Both the position numbers and the translations under genes were made by a program. From DRPG01 sp964655065 (GTDB taxonomy: Bacteria > Myxococcota_A > UBA796 > GCA-2862545): 64,000 nt of DNA. The stretch covers positions 62,001 to 126,000 of the forward strand of contig CAZZLC010000004.1 in NCBI GenBank assembly GCA_964655065.1. Direction: 5' to 3'. Below are positions 17,261 to 26,163 of this stretch, piece after piece. The notes below the pieces were generated by a model. That model was given only the letters and a program-made list of their open reading frames with translations. It was not told the origin of the DNA and ran no database searches. How positions within the stretch are numbered: position 1 is the first letter of the stretch; each line of letters opens with the position of its first letter.

Positions 17261-18151
17261 ATGGTGATGGTTTGGTGGTGGCTCGGGTGTGGGCCACGGT
17301 TCACGCTCGACGAGCCGACCTGCGACGTGGACTACCTCGAGTGGGCCGGCGGCCTGACCCACGACGTGCTGCAGGGCAACGGTCGAGGCACCTTCGACTA
17401 TCGCCCCACCGACAGCGATATCGTGGTCCAGCTCCAGGGCAGCTACGACCTCTCCACGGGTGCGCTGGAGTGGACCCGCACCTTCGCCGACGGCTACTAC
17501 CGCCAGGTGGAGCGTGCAGAGGGCACGGGCACCCTGTGGCCGGACGGAGACCTCGACCTCGGGTACGCGTGGTCCGTGTCGCTCGCCGACGGCGTCCACA
17601 CGCTGGACGTCCGGGACGTCCGCATCGGCTGCGAGGTCGGGCGACGCGTCGAGGACGCCGATGGTCGCGTGGAGGTGTACGAGGGGACGCTGGCCAACGG
17701 TGGACTCACGTACACCCGCGAGTTCGTGGAGGGGTCGAAGGTGCTCCAGGCCACGGGCCAGCGGCGTCCCGACGGCACGTGGACGGAGTCGCTCGACTTT
17801 CAGGACGCCGATCTCACCTACACGATCGAGGAGTCGGGGAACCTGCGGGACTGGACGTGGTCGCGAAGCCTGCGGTACGTGACCACCGACGTCGACATCG
17901 ACGGGAGCTACCAGCGTCGGCCCAACGGGCGCCTCGCTGTCAGCTACGAGGCGGTGATCGACGGGGCGCTCCCCGAGACGTGGGACTACCGAATCGATCC
18001 CGACGGAGGCGGCCGAGGCACCCTCACGTTCGGCGCCAGCGAGCCCTGCACGGTCACCTTCGACGACGGTGAGTGCGAGTTGAGCGAGTGCGGGGTGACC
18101 GGACCCTGCGTGCCGCCGCTGCGGACCGAGGAGGTCCTCCTTCGACTCTGA
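17261..18151 (+). CDS. small-signal lipoprotein with repeated beta modules
   Basis: A 296-residue protein. It starts MVMVWWWLGCGPRF: an LGC lipobox with only nine residues before the Cys and no basic residue. An in-frame stop (the end of the upstream gene) sits at 17249-17251, so no longer start exists. The rest is built from repeated strands such as VYEGTLANGGLTYTREF and GTFDYRPTDSDIV, with recurring 'G.G...dG....Y.w....' patterns, and ends with a Cys-rich segment (CTVTFDDGECELSECGVTGPC). The family is not recognised. It lies ten bases after one surface lipoprotein gene and before another, suggesting a shared surface role. Confidence 0.65.
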   Translation: MVMVWWWLGCGPRFTLDEPTCDVDYLEWAGGLTHDVLQGNGRGTFDYRPTDSDIVVQLQGSYDLSTGALEWTRTFADGYYRQVERAEGTGTLWPDGDLDLGYAWSVSLADGVHTLDVRDVRIGCEVGRRVEDADGRVEVYEGTLANGGLTYTREFVEGSKVLQATGQRRPDGTWTESLDFQDADLTYTIEESGNLRDWTWSRSLRYVTTDVDIDGSYQRRPNGRLAVSYEAVIDGALPETWDYRIDPDGGGRGTLTFGASEPCTVTFDDGECELSECGVTGPCVPPLRTEEVLLRL

Positions 18152-18174
18152 CGGCGCAAGGTGAAGGCGCGCGG

Positions 18175-18180
18175 GTTATC
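18175..18180 (+). promoter_or_regulatory. GTTANC element upstream of the third lipoprotein gene
   Basis: GTTATC, 36 bases before the ATG at 18217 and overlapping the first bases of the perfect palindrome at 18178-18195. Confidence 0.3.
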
Positions 18181-18195
18181 CGGGCATGCCCGGAT
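18178..18195. promoter_or_regulatory. perfect 18 bp palindrome, operator candidate
   Basis: ATCCGGGCATGCCCGGAT is identical to its own reverse complement. It lies 21 bases before the lipoprotein start at 18217 and overlaps the GTTATC element, the position expected for a dimeric repressor site or a 5' hairpin. No protein can be assigned to it. Confidence 0.4.
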
Positions 18196-18216
18196 GTCAC
18201 CCGAGGTCTGCTCTCC

Positions 18217-19953
18217 ATGCTGCTCATCCTCCACACCTTGCTCGCCTGCACGTCCGACGACGAGCCCACCGAAGAGACCGCTGCCCCGATCGCGACGGCC
18301 GACACGGCCGAAGCGATCGACACGGGCTGGTCGCCCGGCGACTACGGCGCCTTCCAGGTCTGGACCGACCGCGAATCGGGTGAGACCTTCGTGGGTGCGG
18401 TGGCCGTGCAGACCACGCCAGGCTTCGTGAACCTGCCCCAGTGCTTGCTGAGCGACGTGGTCCCCACGCTCGACAACGGCACGCCGTGCTTGCCGCAGCT
18501 CCCCCAGACGCCAGGCGACTTCGTCGACTTCGATCCGAGCGCTCGGGTCGACCTCGAGTTCCTGCGTACCCGATATCTCGGTGAAGAGCCGGGCTTTGGT
18601 CCGTTCCCGGCCAACTTCATCCAGGACGAAGACACGCAGGCGGTGATGTACCTCGGGCAGGCCAACATCGAGGCCGTGAAGGATCGCACGATGGGCCCCG
18701 CCTGGGGCGGCAACTGGCCCGAGTACATCGGCGAAGAGGACGTCTTCGTCACCGAACAGCTCGAGATCATCAGCCCCGAAGCCGACAGCTTCACCCGCTT
18801 CACCAACGGGTCGCAGTTCGTCATCGAGTGGGAGCCGCGCGGGGACGGCAGCGGAATCATCACGCTCGAGGTGTCGAACGGCAACTTCGGCTTCAACCGG
18901 CTCTACCGTCTCGCCGACGACGGCCTCTTCGCGCTCGACGTCGACTCGCTGCCCTGGTCGCCGCTGTCGCTCGCCCAGGAGGTCGAGTTCGTGCTCACCC
19001 GGTGGGACCGCAGCGAGATCCAGCGCTTCGGGCACGTCGTGGACCTCTCGGTGACGAGCAGCGTCACGTTCTCGGGCGAGTACCTCAACGTGGGCCCTCG
19101 GGAGCCGCTGCGGCCCGCCAATGCCTGCCCGCCTGCCCAGGGGCTCCTCTCGCTGCCGGCCGGTCAGTGGTGGTGGCCGTTCGACGACCTCACCCACCAG
19201 CAGCCCACCTGCACCGTGCCGCCAGAGTTCGAGCCCCAGTTCCCCGAGGCCATCTACCGGGTGGACCTGCCGCCGCGGACGCTACTCACGCTCGACTACA
19301 CGGCGATCGGCGGCGACGCCATCCTCGGGCTGGCCGACAACTGCCCCGCGCGGTGGGACACCTGCCTCGACTTCGTGCACCAGTTCAACGTCAACACGAT
19401 TCCCGATGGCTTCGATCAGGCGGAGTTCCTCTCGTACTTCAACATCTCGGACCGGGTGGAGACGCTGTTCGTGTTCCTCGAGGCGATCCCCAGCATCGAC
19501 GGGCTCAACTTCTACACCTTCGACGTTCAGATCCAGGAGCTGCAGTCGCCGGAGCTCTTCAACGAGTGCGGTGACGTCGATCCGAGTGTGCAGCTCACCT
19601 CCGACGTCTACTACTCGCAGTTCACCGCGTTCTCCAACTCGCTCAACCCCGGTGCGGGCGGGTGCACCGAGAAGTCCGCTCCCGGCGACGATGCGATGGC
19701 GCCGATCACCATCCCCGCAGGCTACACGCTCACGGTGGGCATCGAGATGCCCGGTGCGGACCCGGCGCTCTACCTGCTCACCAACTGCAACGACGCGTTC
19801 CAGTGCCCGGCCGGCGCCGACACGGGCGCCGACGAAGACGAGCAGCTGAGCTACCGGAACGACTCGGGCGTCGACCAGACGCTCTTCCTGGTGATCGACA
19901 GCGCGACCGGTCTGCAGCCCTACTTCCTGAGCGTCAACCTGACGCCTCCGTGA
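18217..19953 (+). CDS. exported Cys-paired beta-rich lipoprotein, paralogue of 15545-17251
   Basis: A 578-residue surface protein. I start at the ATG at 18217, which gives MLLILHTLLACTSDDEP: a clear LLAC lipobox, again with only ten residues before Cys11. The frame is open upstream to 18073 but that stretch lies inside the previous gene and would bury the signal. NLPQCLLSDVVPTLDNGTPC matches the Cys pair of the paralogue, RLADDGLFALDVDS and VEFVLTRWDRSEI match its middle, and the end (LYLLTNCNDAFQCPAGAD then LSYRNDSGVDQTLFLVIDSA) matches its PPC-like modules. It is richer in aromatic residues than its paralogue. Ligand or substrate is unknown. Confidence 0.75.
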   Translation: MLLILHTLLACTSDDEPTEETAAPIATADTAEAIDTGWSPGDYGAFQVWTDRESGETFVGAVAVQTTPGFVNLPQCLLSDVVPTLDNGTPCLPQLPQTPGDFVDFDPSARVDLEFLRTRYLGEEPGFGPFPANFIQDEDTQAVMYLGQANIEAVKDRTMGPAWGGNWPEYIGEEDVFVTEQLEIISPEADSFTRFTNGSQFVIEWEPRGDGSGIITLEVSNGNFGFNRLYRLADDGLFALDVDSLPWSPLSLAQEVEFVLTRWDRSEIQRFGHVVDLSVTSSVTFSGEYLNVGPREPLRPANACPPAQGLLSLPAGQWWWPFDDLTHQQPTCTVPPEFEPQFPEAIYRVDLPPRTLLTLDYTAIGGDAILGLADNCPARWDTCLDFVHQFNVNTIPDGFDQAEFLSYFNISDRVETLFVFLEAIPSIDGLNFYTFDVQIQELQSPELFNECGDVDPSVQLTSDVYYSQFTAFSNSLNPGAGGCTEKSAPGDDAMAPITIPAGYTLTVGIEMPGADPALYLLTNCNDAFQCPAGADTGADEDEQLSYRNDSGVDQTLFLVIDSATGLQPYFLSVNLTPP

Positions 19954-19987
19954 CCGATGGCAGCCCGAGGGGTGCCGAGGAGTGGCC

Positions 19988-20863
19988 GTGCCGCAATCGA
20001 TGACGGGGTACGGCCGCGGTGAGGCCACCCAACCCGGGCTCGCGGTGGTCGTCGAGCTGAAGAGCGTGAACAATCGCTTCCGCGACCTCCAGATCCGCGC
20101 GCCTCGGGAGTACTCGGCGCTGGAGCCGCGGGTACGGGCGCTGCTGGAGGGGCAGGTGGCGCGGGGTCGAGTCGACGCGTTCGTGCGCCGGCGCGCCACC
20201 ACCAGCCCTCGACGGCTCACCACCGACCCCTCCCTGGCGCGGGCCTACGTGGAGGCCATGCGCGAGCTCGCGAACGAGCTTCCCGGAGTCACCCCCGACG
20301 TCACGCTGTCGTTGGTGCTGGCCCAGCCCGGTGTCCTCACCATCGACGAAGACGAGGGCGATGTCACCGGCGAGTGGCCCGTCGTCGAGGGCGCGCTGAC
20401 CGAGGCGCTCGATGCGCTCGTGGCCATGCGACGAGCCGAGGGGGCCTCTCTCGTGGGCGCGCTGGAGGGCTTCACCCGCGAGGTGGAGCGAATCGTCGAC
20501 GAGGTCGACGTCGCAGTCGCTTCGGTGGCTCGGGCCATCCAGCAGCGTCTCCACGCGAGGCTCGAGCGACTTCTGACCGAGGCGATCGACCCGACCCGGC
20601 TGGCCCAGGAAGTGGCGCTGCTCGCCGACAAGGCGGACATCAGCGAGGAGATCACGCGCATGCGGAGCCACCTCGCCCAGTTCCGAGACGCGCTCGGCAG
20701 TGACGAACCCGTCGGGCGCCGCCTCGAGTTCCTGCTACAGGAGATGAACCGGGAGGCGAACACGATGGGCTCGAAGACCGTCGACCACGCCGTCAGCGCG
20801 AACGTCGTCGCGTTCAAGACCCTGCTCGAGCGCATGCGAGAGCAGTCCGCGAATCTGCAGTGA
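19988..20863 (+). CDS. yicC: YicC-family endoribonuclease
   Basis: A 291-residue protein of the YicC/YloC family, RNases that act on small RNAs. SMTGYGRGE at the N-terminus, LKSVNNRFRDLQIRAP next, and at the C-terminus GRRLEFLLQEMNREANTMGS and FKTLLERMREQSANLQ are the family signatures. I prefer the GTG at 19988 because AGGAG lies five bases upstream; an in-frame GTG at 19982 would add two residues. The stop overlaps the gmk start by four bases (GTGA). The yicC-gmk order is a widespread conserved pair. Confidence 0.92.
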   Translation: MPQSMTGYGRGEATQPGLAVVVELKSVNNRFRDLQIRAPREYSALEPRVRALLEGQVARGRVDAFVRRRATTSPRRLTTDPSLARAYVEAMRELANELPGVTPDVTLSLVLAQPGVLTIDEDEGDVTGEWPVVEGALTEALDALVAMRRAEGASLVGALEGFTREVERIVDEVDVAVASVARAIQQRLHARLERLLTEAIDPTRLAQEVALLADKADISEEITRMRSHLAQFRDALGSDEPVGRRLEFLLQEMNREANTMGSKTVDHAVSANVVAFKTLLERMREQSANLQ

Positions 20864-21498
20864 ACGAGCCCCTCCCTGGCTGGACCCCGCCCGATCGGGG
20901 TGCGCTGTACGTGATCTCCGGACCGAGCGGGGTCGGAAAGTCGACGCTGGTGAACGCCACGGTGGCCGCCATCGAGGGGTTGTCCTTCAGCGTCTCCGCC
21001 ACCACCCGCGCCCCCCGACCCGGCGAGCAGGACGGCCGCAACTACCACTTCCTCGCCGAGGAGCGGTTCGAGGAGCTCCGCGAGGCCGACGCGTTCCTCG
21101 AGTGGGCCAAGGTGTACGACCATCACTACGGCACCCTCCGCGAGCCCACCCTCGAGGCGCTGGAGTGCGGTCGCTCGCTCCTGCTCGACATCGACGTCCA
21201 GGGGTCTCGCCAGATCCGCGAGCGCCTGCCCGAAGCCGTGCACGTGTTCGTGGCTCCCCCGTCGCTCTCCGCCCTGCGTGAGCGACTGGTGGCCCGGGGC
21301 ACCGACGGACCCGAGGTCATCGAGCGACGCATGACGCTGGCGGCGGAGCAGCTCGAGCGGTGCGGCGAGTACGACTTCGTCGTGGTCAACGACGTGCTCG
21401 ACACCGCCATGCGAACCTTCCAGGGCATCGTGCTCGCCGAACTCTGCCGGGTCAGCCGCTGCGCGAGCACCGTTCGGCGCCTCTCGCGCCCCGACTGA
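20860..21498 (+). CDS. gmk: guanylate kinase
   Basis: A 212-residue enzyme converting GMP and ATP to GDP and ADP. The P-loop is SGPSGVGKSTLVN, the GMP-binding segment is SATTRAPRPGEQDGRNYHF, and FLEWAKVYDHHYGT and LLLDIDVQGSRQIRE follow in standard order. The lid Arg cluster is ERRMTLAAEQLE. The start is a GTG inside the yicC stop. No rpoZ follows, unlike many proteobacteria; instead a convergent methyltransferase gene overlaps the last 47 bases, so the basic C-terminal tail (STVRRLSRPD) is encoded in a shared segment. Confidence 0.95.
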   Translation: MNEPLPGWTPPDRGALYVISGPSGVGKSTLVNATVAAIEGLSFSVSATTRAPRPGEQDGRNYHFLAEERFEELREADAFLEWAKVYDHHYGTLREPTLEALECGRSLLLDIDVQGSRQIRERLPEAVHVFVAPPSLSALRERLVARGTDGPEVIERRMTLAAEQLERCGEYDFVVVNDVLDTAMRTFQGIVLAELCRVSRCASTVRRLSRPD

Positions 21499-22990
21499 CC
21501 GCCGCCACCTCGGCGAGACGCTCCACGGAAGCCGCGTCGAGACCGAAGGCGGTCGCGAGCTCGATGGTGGGGTCGACGAGCCAGCGTCGGGGGACCGGGA
21601 TCGCCGCCACGTCTCGCGGGTAGAGGTCCAACCGTCCTCCGCCGCGAATGCGCGTATAGCCGTCTACCAGCGAGGACTGCACGAGCGTCACCAGCGCGTC
21701 GAGATCGAGCCCTGGGCCCCACGGTCGTACGACGGTGCAGGTGTGGCCCACGTAGAGCCCCTCGCGGTCCACGGCGGCCCGGACCGCCGACCGGCCGCGG
21801 ATCCGCTGCACCACGATCTTCGCGTCTTCGAAGAGCTCGGGGCGCTTGGGTCGGTGCATCTCGTCCGGTCGCCAGTGGAGGAAGCGCGTCGTCCCGGCAA
21901 AGAAGTCCCGGGCGTCTGCATAGGGGACAGTGCCCGGGAGCGGCTCGTCGGTGAGCAATCGGGCCTTGCCGCCGCCCGGGCCGTGCGCGACGAGCCCGGT
22001 GTCGACCTCACAGAGCTGGCCCAGGGGCTCCGAGACGGCCGCCATCTGCTCGAGGATCGCGACGTCGCGAGACTCCAGCCATCGCGAGAGCGGGGCGTCG
22101 GGGAGTCGAAGCGCCGCGTCGACAGGAAACCGATCCTCGGCGGGACTCGGACCGACCTGCATCACGATCCAGCCGACCTGCACCGCAGCGGTACCGAAGG
22201 GGACCGGGCCCTCGAGTCGGCGCAGGCGGTGGGACCGGAGCCAACGCCGGCGCAAGCCCGAGGCGTAGGGCTGCACGAATGCAGCGTGGGGCATCACGAG
22301 CCCGAGCGCCCCTCCGTCGGTGACCCGCTCACCGACCAGTGCGGCGAAGGGGACCACGAGGTCGAACCGACCCCGGAGCCAGGGGAGGCGGCGCCGCAGC
22401 TCTGCCCGCAGCGCCTTGTCCTGTCGTTCCGAGCGGACGAACGGAGGGTTGCTGCAGACCACGTCGGCCGAATCGCCTGACTCGAGGGCATCGGCCACGG
22501 AGAGTCGGGCTCGTGGGCAGGCGATGCGCGCCACCTCGATGACCATCGGGTCGAGGTCCGTGCCCACCAGATCTGCTACGCCGGCTTCGTCCAGCGCGAC
22601 GAGGAGCGCGCCCGCTCCGCACGCCGGATCGAGGCCGCGTCGCGTCCGACGGGCCGCGACGACGGTGGCGTCGACCATGCTCCGGGCGAGCGACCGTGGG
22701 GTGTCCCAGGCCCCCTTCCGGCGTCGCTGGGCGGGGTCGGCGGCGGGATAGGGCTGGCCCTGTTCGACTCGCACGATCGCCTTGCGGTGATCCGGACGGA
22801 CCGCGGTGAGGTCGGCGGTGAGCCCGAGATCGACCATCGCCACGCGGGGACGGGCTCTCGCGAGGCGGCCCCCGGTCTCGACCACCCGCCAGGGGTCCGA
22901 CGCCACCGCCTCGGCGGCGCTCCGTACCGCGGTGAGGTGGTCGCCCCCGTGGGCGCGGACGTGAAGGTAGTGGGCGAGCGCGGTCTGCAC
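21452..22990 (-). CDS. N6-adenine DNA methyltransferase (TaqI/Eco57I-like)
   Basis: A 512-residue AdoMet-dependent enzyme predicted to methylate adenine in DNA. Motif I is DPACGAGALLVALDEAG, followed by LVGTDLDPMVIEVARI (motif II), and motif IV is CSNPPFVRSERQD, the NPPF form of gamma-class N6 enzymes. The C-terminal 200 residues (PVSRRWLV-like end, with YTRIRGGGRLDLYPRDVAAI) look like a target-recognition domain. No endonuclease gene is adjacent, so it is an orphan or a type IIG relative without a nuclease domain. It is the last gene of the glycosyltransferase operon and overlaps gmk by 47 bases convergently. The start is a GTG at 22990; no ATG is available upstream in frame. Confidence 0.8.
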   Translation of the reverse strand: MQTALAHYLHVRAHGGDHLTAVRSAAEAVASDPWRVVETGGRLARARPRVAMVDLGLTADLTAVRPDHRKAIVRVEQGQPYPAADPAQRRRKGAWDTPRSLARSMVDATVVAARRTRRGLDPACGAGALLVALDEAGVADLVGTDLDPMVIEVARIACPRARLSVADALESGDSADVVCSNPPFVRSERQDKALRAELRRRLPWLRGRFDLVVPFAALVGERVTDGGALGLVMPHAAFVQPYASGLRRRWLRSHRLRRLEGPVPFGTAAVQVGWIVMQVGPSPAEDRFPVDAALRLPDAPLSRWLESRDVAILEQMAAVSEPLGQLCEVDTGLVAHGPGGGKARLLTDEPLPGTVPYADARDFFAGTTRFLHWRPDEMHRPKRPELFEDAKIVVQRIRGRSAVRAAVDREGLYVGHTCTVVRPWGPGLDLDALVTLVQSSLVDGYTRIRGGGRLDLYPRDVAAIPVPRRWLVDPTIELATAFGLDAASVERLAEVAAVSRGARGAERCSRSG

Positions 22991-23036
22991 GGATCGAAGG
23001 TCGGCCGGGCGACCCCGACGGATGCTCGCGGGACGG

Positions 23037-24095
23037 TCAACCAGCCCACGCAGCGAGCAACCCGTCGACCTGGTGGCGGAGGGTGAAGGGGCCTGCAGCG
23101 ACGCGCTCGCGTGCCCGGGCGCCCTTTCGCCGGCGCGCCTCCGGGTCCGCCGCCACCCGAGCCAGGGTCGCCGCGAGCGTCGCTCGGTCGTCGGGCGGCA
23201 CGAGCCAGCCTACGTGGTCGTCGACCAGCTCGGGAATGCCGCTCACCGGCGTCGTCACCACCGGCACGCCGCTCGCCATCGCCTCCATCATCGCGATCGG
23301 GATGCCGTCCCGGTCGCCGTCGGGCGCGATGCGACAGGGGAGCACGAAGGCCATGGCGTCGGCCAGGATGGCGTCGACGCGCCAGGGGGGCACGGGTCCG
23401 ACGAGGATGCGGGGCCCGCCGTGACGATGTCCGTCGGAGACCATGCGCAAAGGCGCCGACACGCTGCGCATCGCGTGGGCGAGGTCGTCGAGGCCCTTCT
23501 TGGGCACGTCCCGGGCCACGGTCACGAACCGACCGGAGCGGCCAGGGTCGGTGACGGCATAGCGCTCGGGCTGGACGCCGCAGTACACGACCCGGCTCGA
23601 CACCCCGTATCGGTCGGCCACGAAGCGGGCGTGATGCTCGCAGATGACGATCGAGGGGTCCGCATCCCCCAGCAGCTCCGGCAGGGGGACACCGTCGCGT
23701 GGGACGAACAGATCGTTCGCGTGAACGGTGACGGAGAACGGAACGCCGAGCCGCCGGGCGAGGAGCCTGGCAAAGACCGCGGCTTCGCCGGCGAAGTGAG
23801 CGTGGACCCGCTCGACCCCCCGCCCCCGCAGCGTTCGAGCGGCCCAGGCGACGCGGAGCCGGGTCTTGTCACGCCACTCCCGTGGGTTGGTGCGCAAGGC
23901 GGACCTCACGAGGGCGGTCCCCCGGGGTGTCCAGTGCGCCACGAGCCCGGGCACCGCTTCGCCAGGGTGGGGATCCGCCCGCCTCCCGAGCGCCACTACC
24001 TCGACGTCAATCCCACGTCGCCGAAGCTCCGCGATCTCGCGCGCCACGAAGGTCTCCGACATGGTGGGCCAGTACCGGAGCACATAGGCGATCAC
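23037..24095 (-). CDS. GT4-type glycosyltransferase
   Basis: A 352-residue GT-B enzyme transferring a sugar from an activated donor, probably onto a surface glycan. The N-terminal domain has YVLRYWPTMSETFVAREIAE, typical of colanic-acid/WcaL-like GT4 enzymes, then VHAHFAGEAAVFARLLA. The donor domain has RFVTVARDVPKKGLDDLAHA and the E-x7-E region (DGIPIAMMEAMASGVPVVTT) with the retaining GT4 glutamates. The GTG start at 24095 overlaps the stop of the upstream glycosyltransferase by four bases. Confidence 0.88.
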   Translation of the reverse strand: MIAYVLRYWPTMSETFVAREIAELRRRGIDVEVVALGRRADPHPGEAVPGLVAHWTPRGTALVRSALRTNPREWRDKTRLRVAWAARTLRGRGVERVHAHFAGEAAVFARLLARRLGVPFSVTVHANDLFVPRDGVPLPELLGDADPSIVICEHHARFVADRYGVSSRVVYCGVQPERYAVTDPGRSGRFVTVARDVPKKGLDDLAHAMRSVSAPLRMVSDGHRHGGPRILVGPVPPWRVDAILADAMAFVLPCRIAPDGDRDGIPIAMMEAMASGVPVVTTPVSGIPELVDDHVGWLVPPDDRATLAATLARVAADPEARRRKGARARERVAAGPFTLRHQVDGLLAAWAG

Positions 24096-25156
24096 GGCAT
24101 CACCTCGTCCGCGAAGGCCTCGAGCTCGGCGGCGCGATCCGCCCAGGTGCGGACAGGTCGGCGAGCCCGTACCCGCTCGCGGAGGGCTTCGTCGGTGGTC
24201 GCCCGGATCAGCGCTCGACGCAGCGACACGGCGTCGCCAGGCACGTAGGGAACGAAGGCGTGCCCGGCGATTGCGCGAACGGCCGGGGTGTCGGCCGCCA
24301 CGACAGGTACGCCGCTGGCCAGGGCGTCGTAGAGCTTGAGCGGGGACGTCCAGCGCTCGCCGAACCGACCGGGCGACAAGGGGACGAGCAGCGTCCGGAA
24401 GCGTCGCAGGCGGGCGGGGATCGCCGCGGGGACCCGGGCGGGCTCCCAGTGCAGCGTCCCTCCTGCGTGGTCCAACAGCGGCGCGGCCTCGCTCCAGGTG
24501 GGACCGACGAGCACGATGCGGAAAGGCAGCTGACGCGCGGCCTCGGCGACCGTCCACGGGTCCTTCTCGGGGCGGATCGACCCCACCCAGCCCACGTCGT
24601 GCCCGGGGTCGGCCGGGGGACCGCCGGGCCGGGCCCCGTTCCCGATGACGCGAGCTGGGGGCAGGATGCCGTGCACGCGGCGCAGGTCCGCGAGCGTACC
24701 CGTCGCGTTGGCCACCACGCCCCACGCCCGGCCGAGCACCGTCCGCTCGAGCCGCCTCGTCGCCGTCACGTCCACATCGGAGCGGAGGCTGTCCACCTCG
24801 TGCACCTCGAGGATCAGGCGAACGTCTGATCCGAACCACCGAAGCGCCCAGTGTGCGTGACGCTTGGCGCGGGCCAGCACGACGCCACCGCCGCGGGCGC
24901 GTCTCACGAAGCGTGCGAACGCCCAGCGGTACTGGACCGACGCGGGGGGGTTGGCCTCCGGCAGACACACGAGGTCGAGGGTCTCCGGGAGCCCGTGAGC
25001 CTGACGGACGGCGTGGGCGGGTGCCCGGGTCTGCACGCACACCGTCACCCGGTGTCCGCGCTCTGCCAGCGCCCCTGCGGTGGCGAGGACCTGGACGGAC
25101 TGCGCCCGCACCGATGGCGCGGAGGGCCGGTACAGCACGAACCAGTCGCGGGTCAC
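24092..25156 (-). CDS. glycosyltransferase, GT4-like
   Basis: A 354-residue GT-B protein. The acceptor domain begins DWFVLYRPSAPSVRAQSVQV, followed by LAERGHRVTVCVQT. The donor domain has VGWVGSIRPEKDPWTVAEAA, then LKLYDALASGVPVVAADTPA in place of the usual E-x7-E (the first Glu is not evident), so catalysis may differ from the standard group-1 enzyme. It starts on a GTG overlapping the preceding gene by four bases and ends inside the start of the next, in the middle of the operon. Acceptor and donor sugars are unknown. Confidence 0.82.
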   Translation of the reverse strand: MTRDWFVLYRPSAPSVRAQSVQVLATAGALAERGHRVTVCVQTRAPAHAVRQAHGLPETLDLVCLPEANPPASVQYRWAFARFVRRARGGGVVLARAKRHAHWALRWFGSDVRLILEVHEVDSLRSDVDVTATRRLERTVLGRAWGVVANATGTLADLRRVHGILPPARVIGNGARPGGPPADPGHDVGWVGSIRPEKDPWTVAEAARQLPFRIVLVGPTWSEAAPLLDHAGGTLHWEPARVPAAIPARLRRFRTLLVPLSPGRFGERWTSPLKLYDALASGVPVVAADTPAVRAIAGHAFVPYVPGDAVSLRRALIRATTDEALRERVRARRPVRTWADRAAELEAFADEVMP

Positions 25157-26163
25157 GGCGGGGCCCCCAATGTCGCGAGCGTGCGATCGATCCCGTGGTG
25201 CTCCCGCACCCACTCCCAGGCCTCGCGACCTCGCTGCGGGGTCCACCAGGCGCGGATCGCGTCCACGACCTCCGTCGCACGGTCGGGCTCGTCCACGAGG
25301 AGTCCGGGACCCACCGCCTCCGGGACGCCCCCGGTCCGGCAGCCCACCACGGGCACGCCGCGACCTGCAGCCTCGAGCAGGGCCATCCCGAGCCCCTCGG
25401 CGCCGCTGCCGTCGCGATTGGGGCGCGGGGCGAGGACGACCAGGTCGAGCTCCGGCCACGTCGTGGCCAGCTCGTGCGCCGCCTGTGGACCCACGAAGGT
25501 GACGTGGGCGCCGAGCTCGTGAACGAGCCTGCGCAGCGAGATCTCGGAGGGGCCAGCCCCCACGATCACGCCGTGCACCCCGGCCGCCGCGACCCAGCGT
25601 ACGAACCGGTCGACCCCCTTCCCGGGCACGAGCCGCCCCACGTAGCCCCACCTCCCTCTCGAGAGGCGAGCGGGAGGTGGCTCGACGTCGACGGGGACGG
25701 GTGCGGGAAGAAGCTCGGCGAAGACCCTCCGAGCCTGCAGGGTGCTCGCGAGGTGCCGCGAGAGGGCGAACCTCCGACCCGCAGACCGCCAGACACGCCG
25801 GAACACCGCCTCCGAGCGGACCGGGGGACGGGTGACGTCGGAGCCGTGAGCCACCACCACGACGTCGGGCCGCAGCCGGCTCGCCGTGGTCCCGGCCACC
25901 CAGGTCGTGGCGAGGACGTGGTCGGCCCGCCAGAGCTCGGAGCCGGCGGCCAGCGCGAGCCAACGTCCGGCCCAGCGCCCGAAGGAGGGTCCGCGCGCCG
26001 GCACCCAGCGGGTCCCTGCAATGGCGGCTCGTTCGGGCCGACCGCGGCCCACCACCACGACCTCGGCTCCCCGGGAAGCCAGCCCTCGGGCGACCCGCCG
26101 CACGAAGGTGGCGATGCCACCGAGCATGGGAGGATGGTCGTCGGTGAGGATCAACCAGCGCAT
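25153..26163 (-). CDS. GT4-type glycosyltransferase
   Basis: A 336-residue GT-B enzyme. MRWLILTDDHPPMLGGIATF is the classical GT4 N-terminus (PP..GGi..). WGYVGRLVPGKGVDRFVRWV marks the donor-domain beta strand and GSGAEGLGMALLEAAGRGVP carries both E-x7-E glutamates. The chosen ATG at 26163 gives the family N-terminus; the frame runs upstream to 26262 but that part lies inside the preceding gene. It overlaps the upstream GT9 gene by 13 bases. Confidence 0.9.
   Translation of the reverse strand: MRWLILTDDHPPMLGGIATFVRRVARGLASRGAEVVVVGRGRPERAAIAGTRWVPARGPSFGRWAGRWLALAAGSELWRADHVLATTWVAGTTASRLRPDVVVVAHGSDVTRPPVRSEAVFRRVWRSAGRRFALSRHLASTLQARRVFAELLPAPVPVDVEPPPARLSRGRWGYVGRLVPGKGVDRFVRWVAAAGVHGVIVGAGPSEISLRRLVHELGAHVTFVGPQAAHELATTWPELDLVVLAPRPNRDGSGAEGLGMALLEAAGRGVPVVGCRTGGVPEAVGPGLLVDEPDRATEVVDAIRAWWTPQRGREAWEWVREHHGIDRTLATLGAPP

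Noticed and set aside
15473..17599. 708-codon minus-strand frame
   Set aside because: Lies opposite the Cys-paired lipoprotein gene, which has signal, Cys pairs and a paralogue; the minus frame has no domain.
21452..22990. Restriction-modification system
   Set aside because: Only the methyltransferase is present; no nuclease or specificity gene adjoins it.
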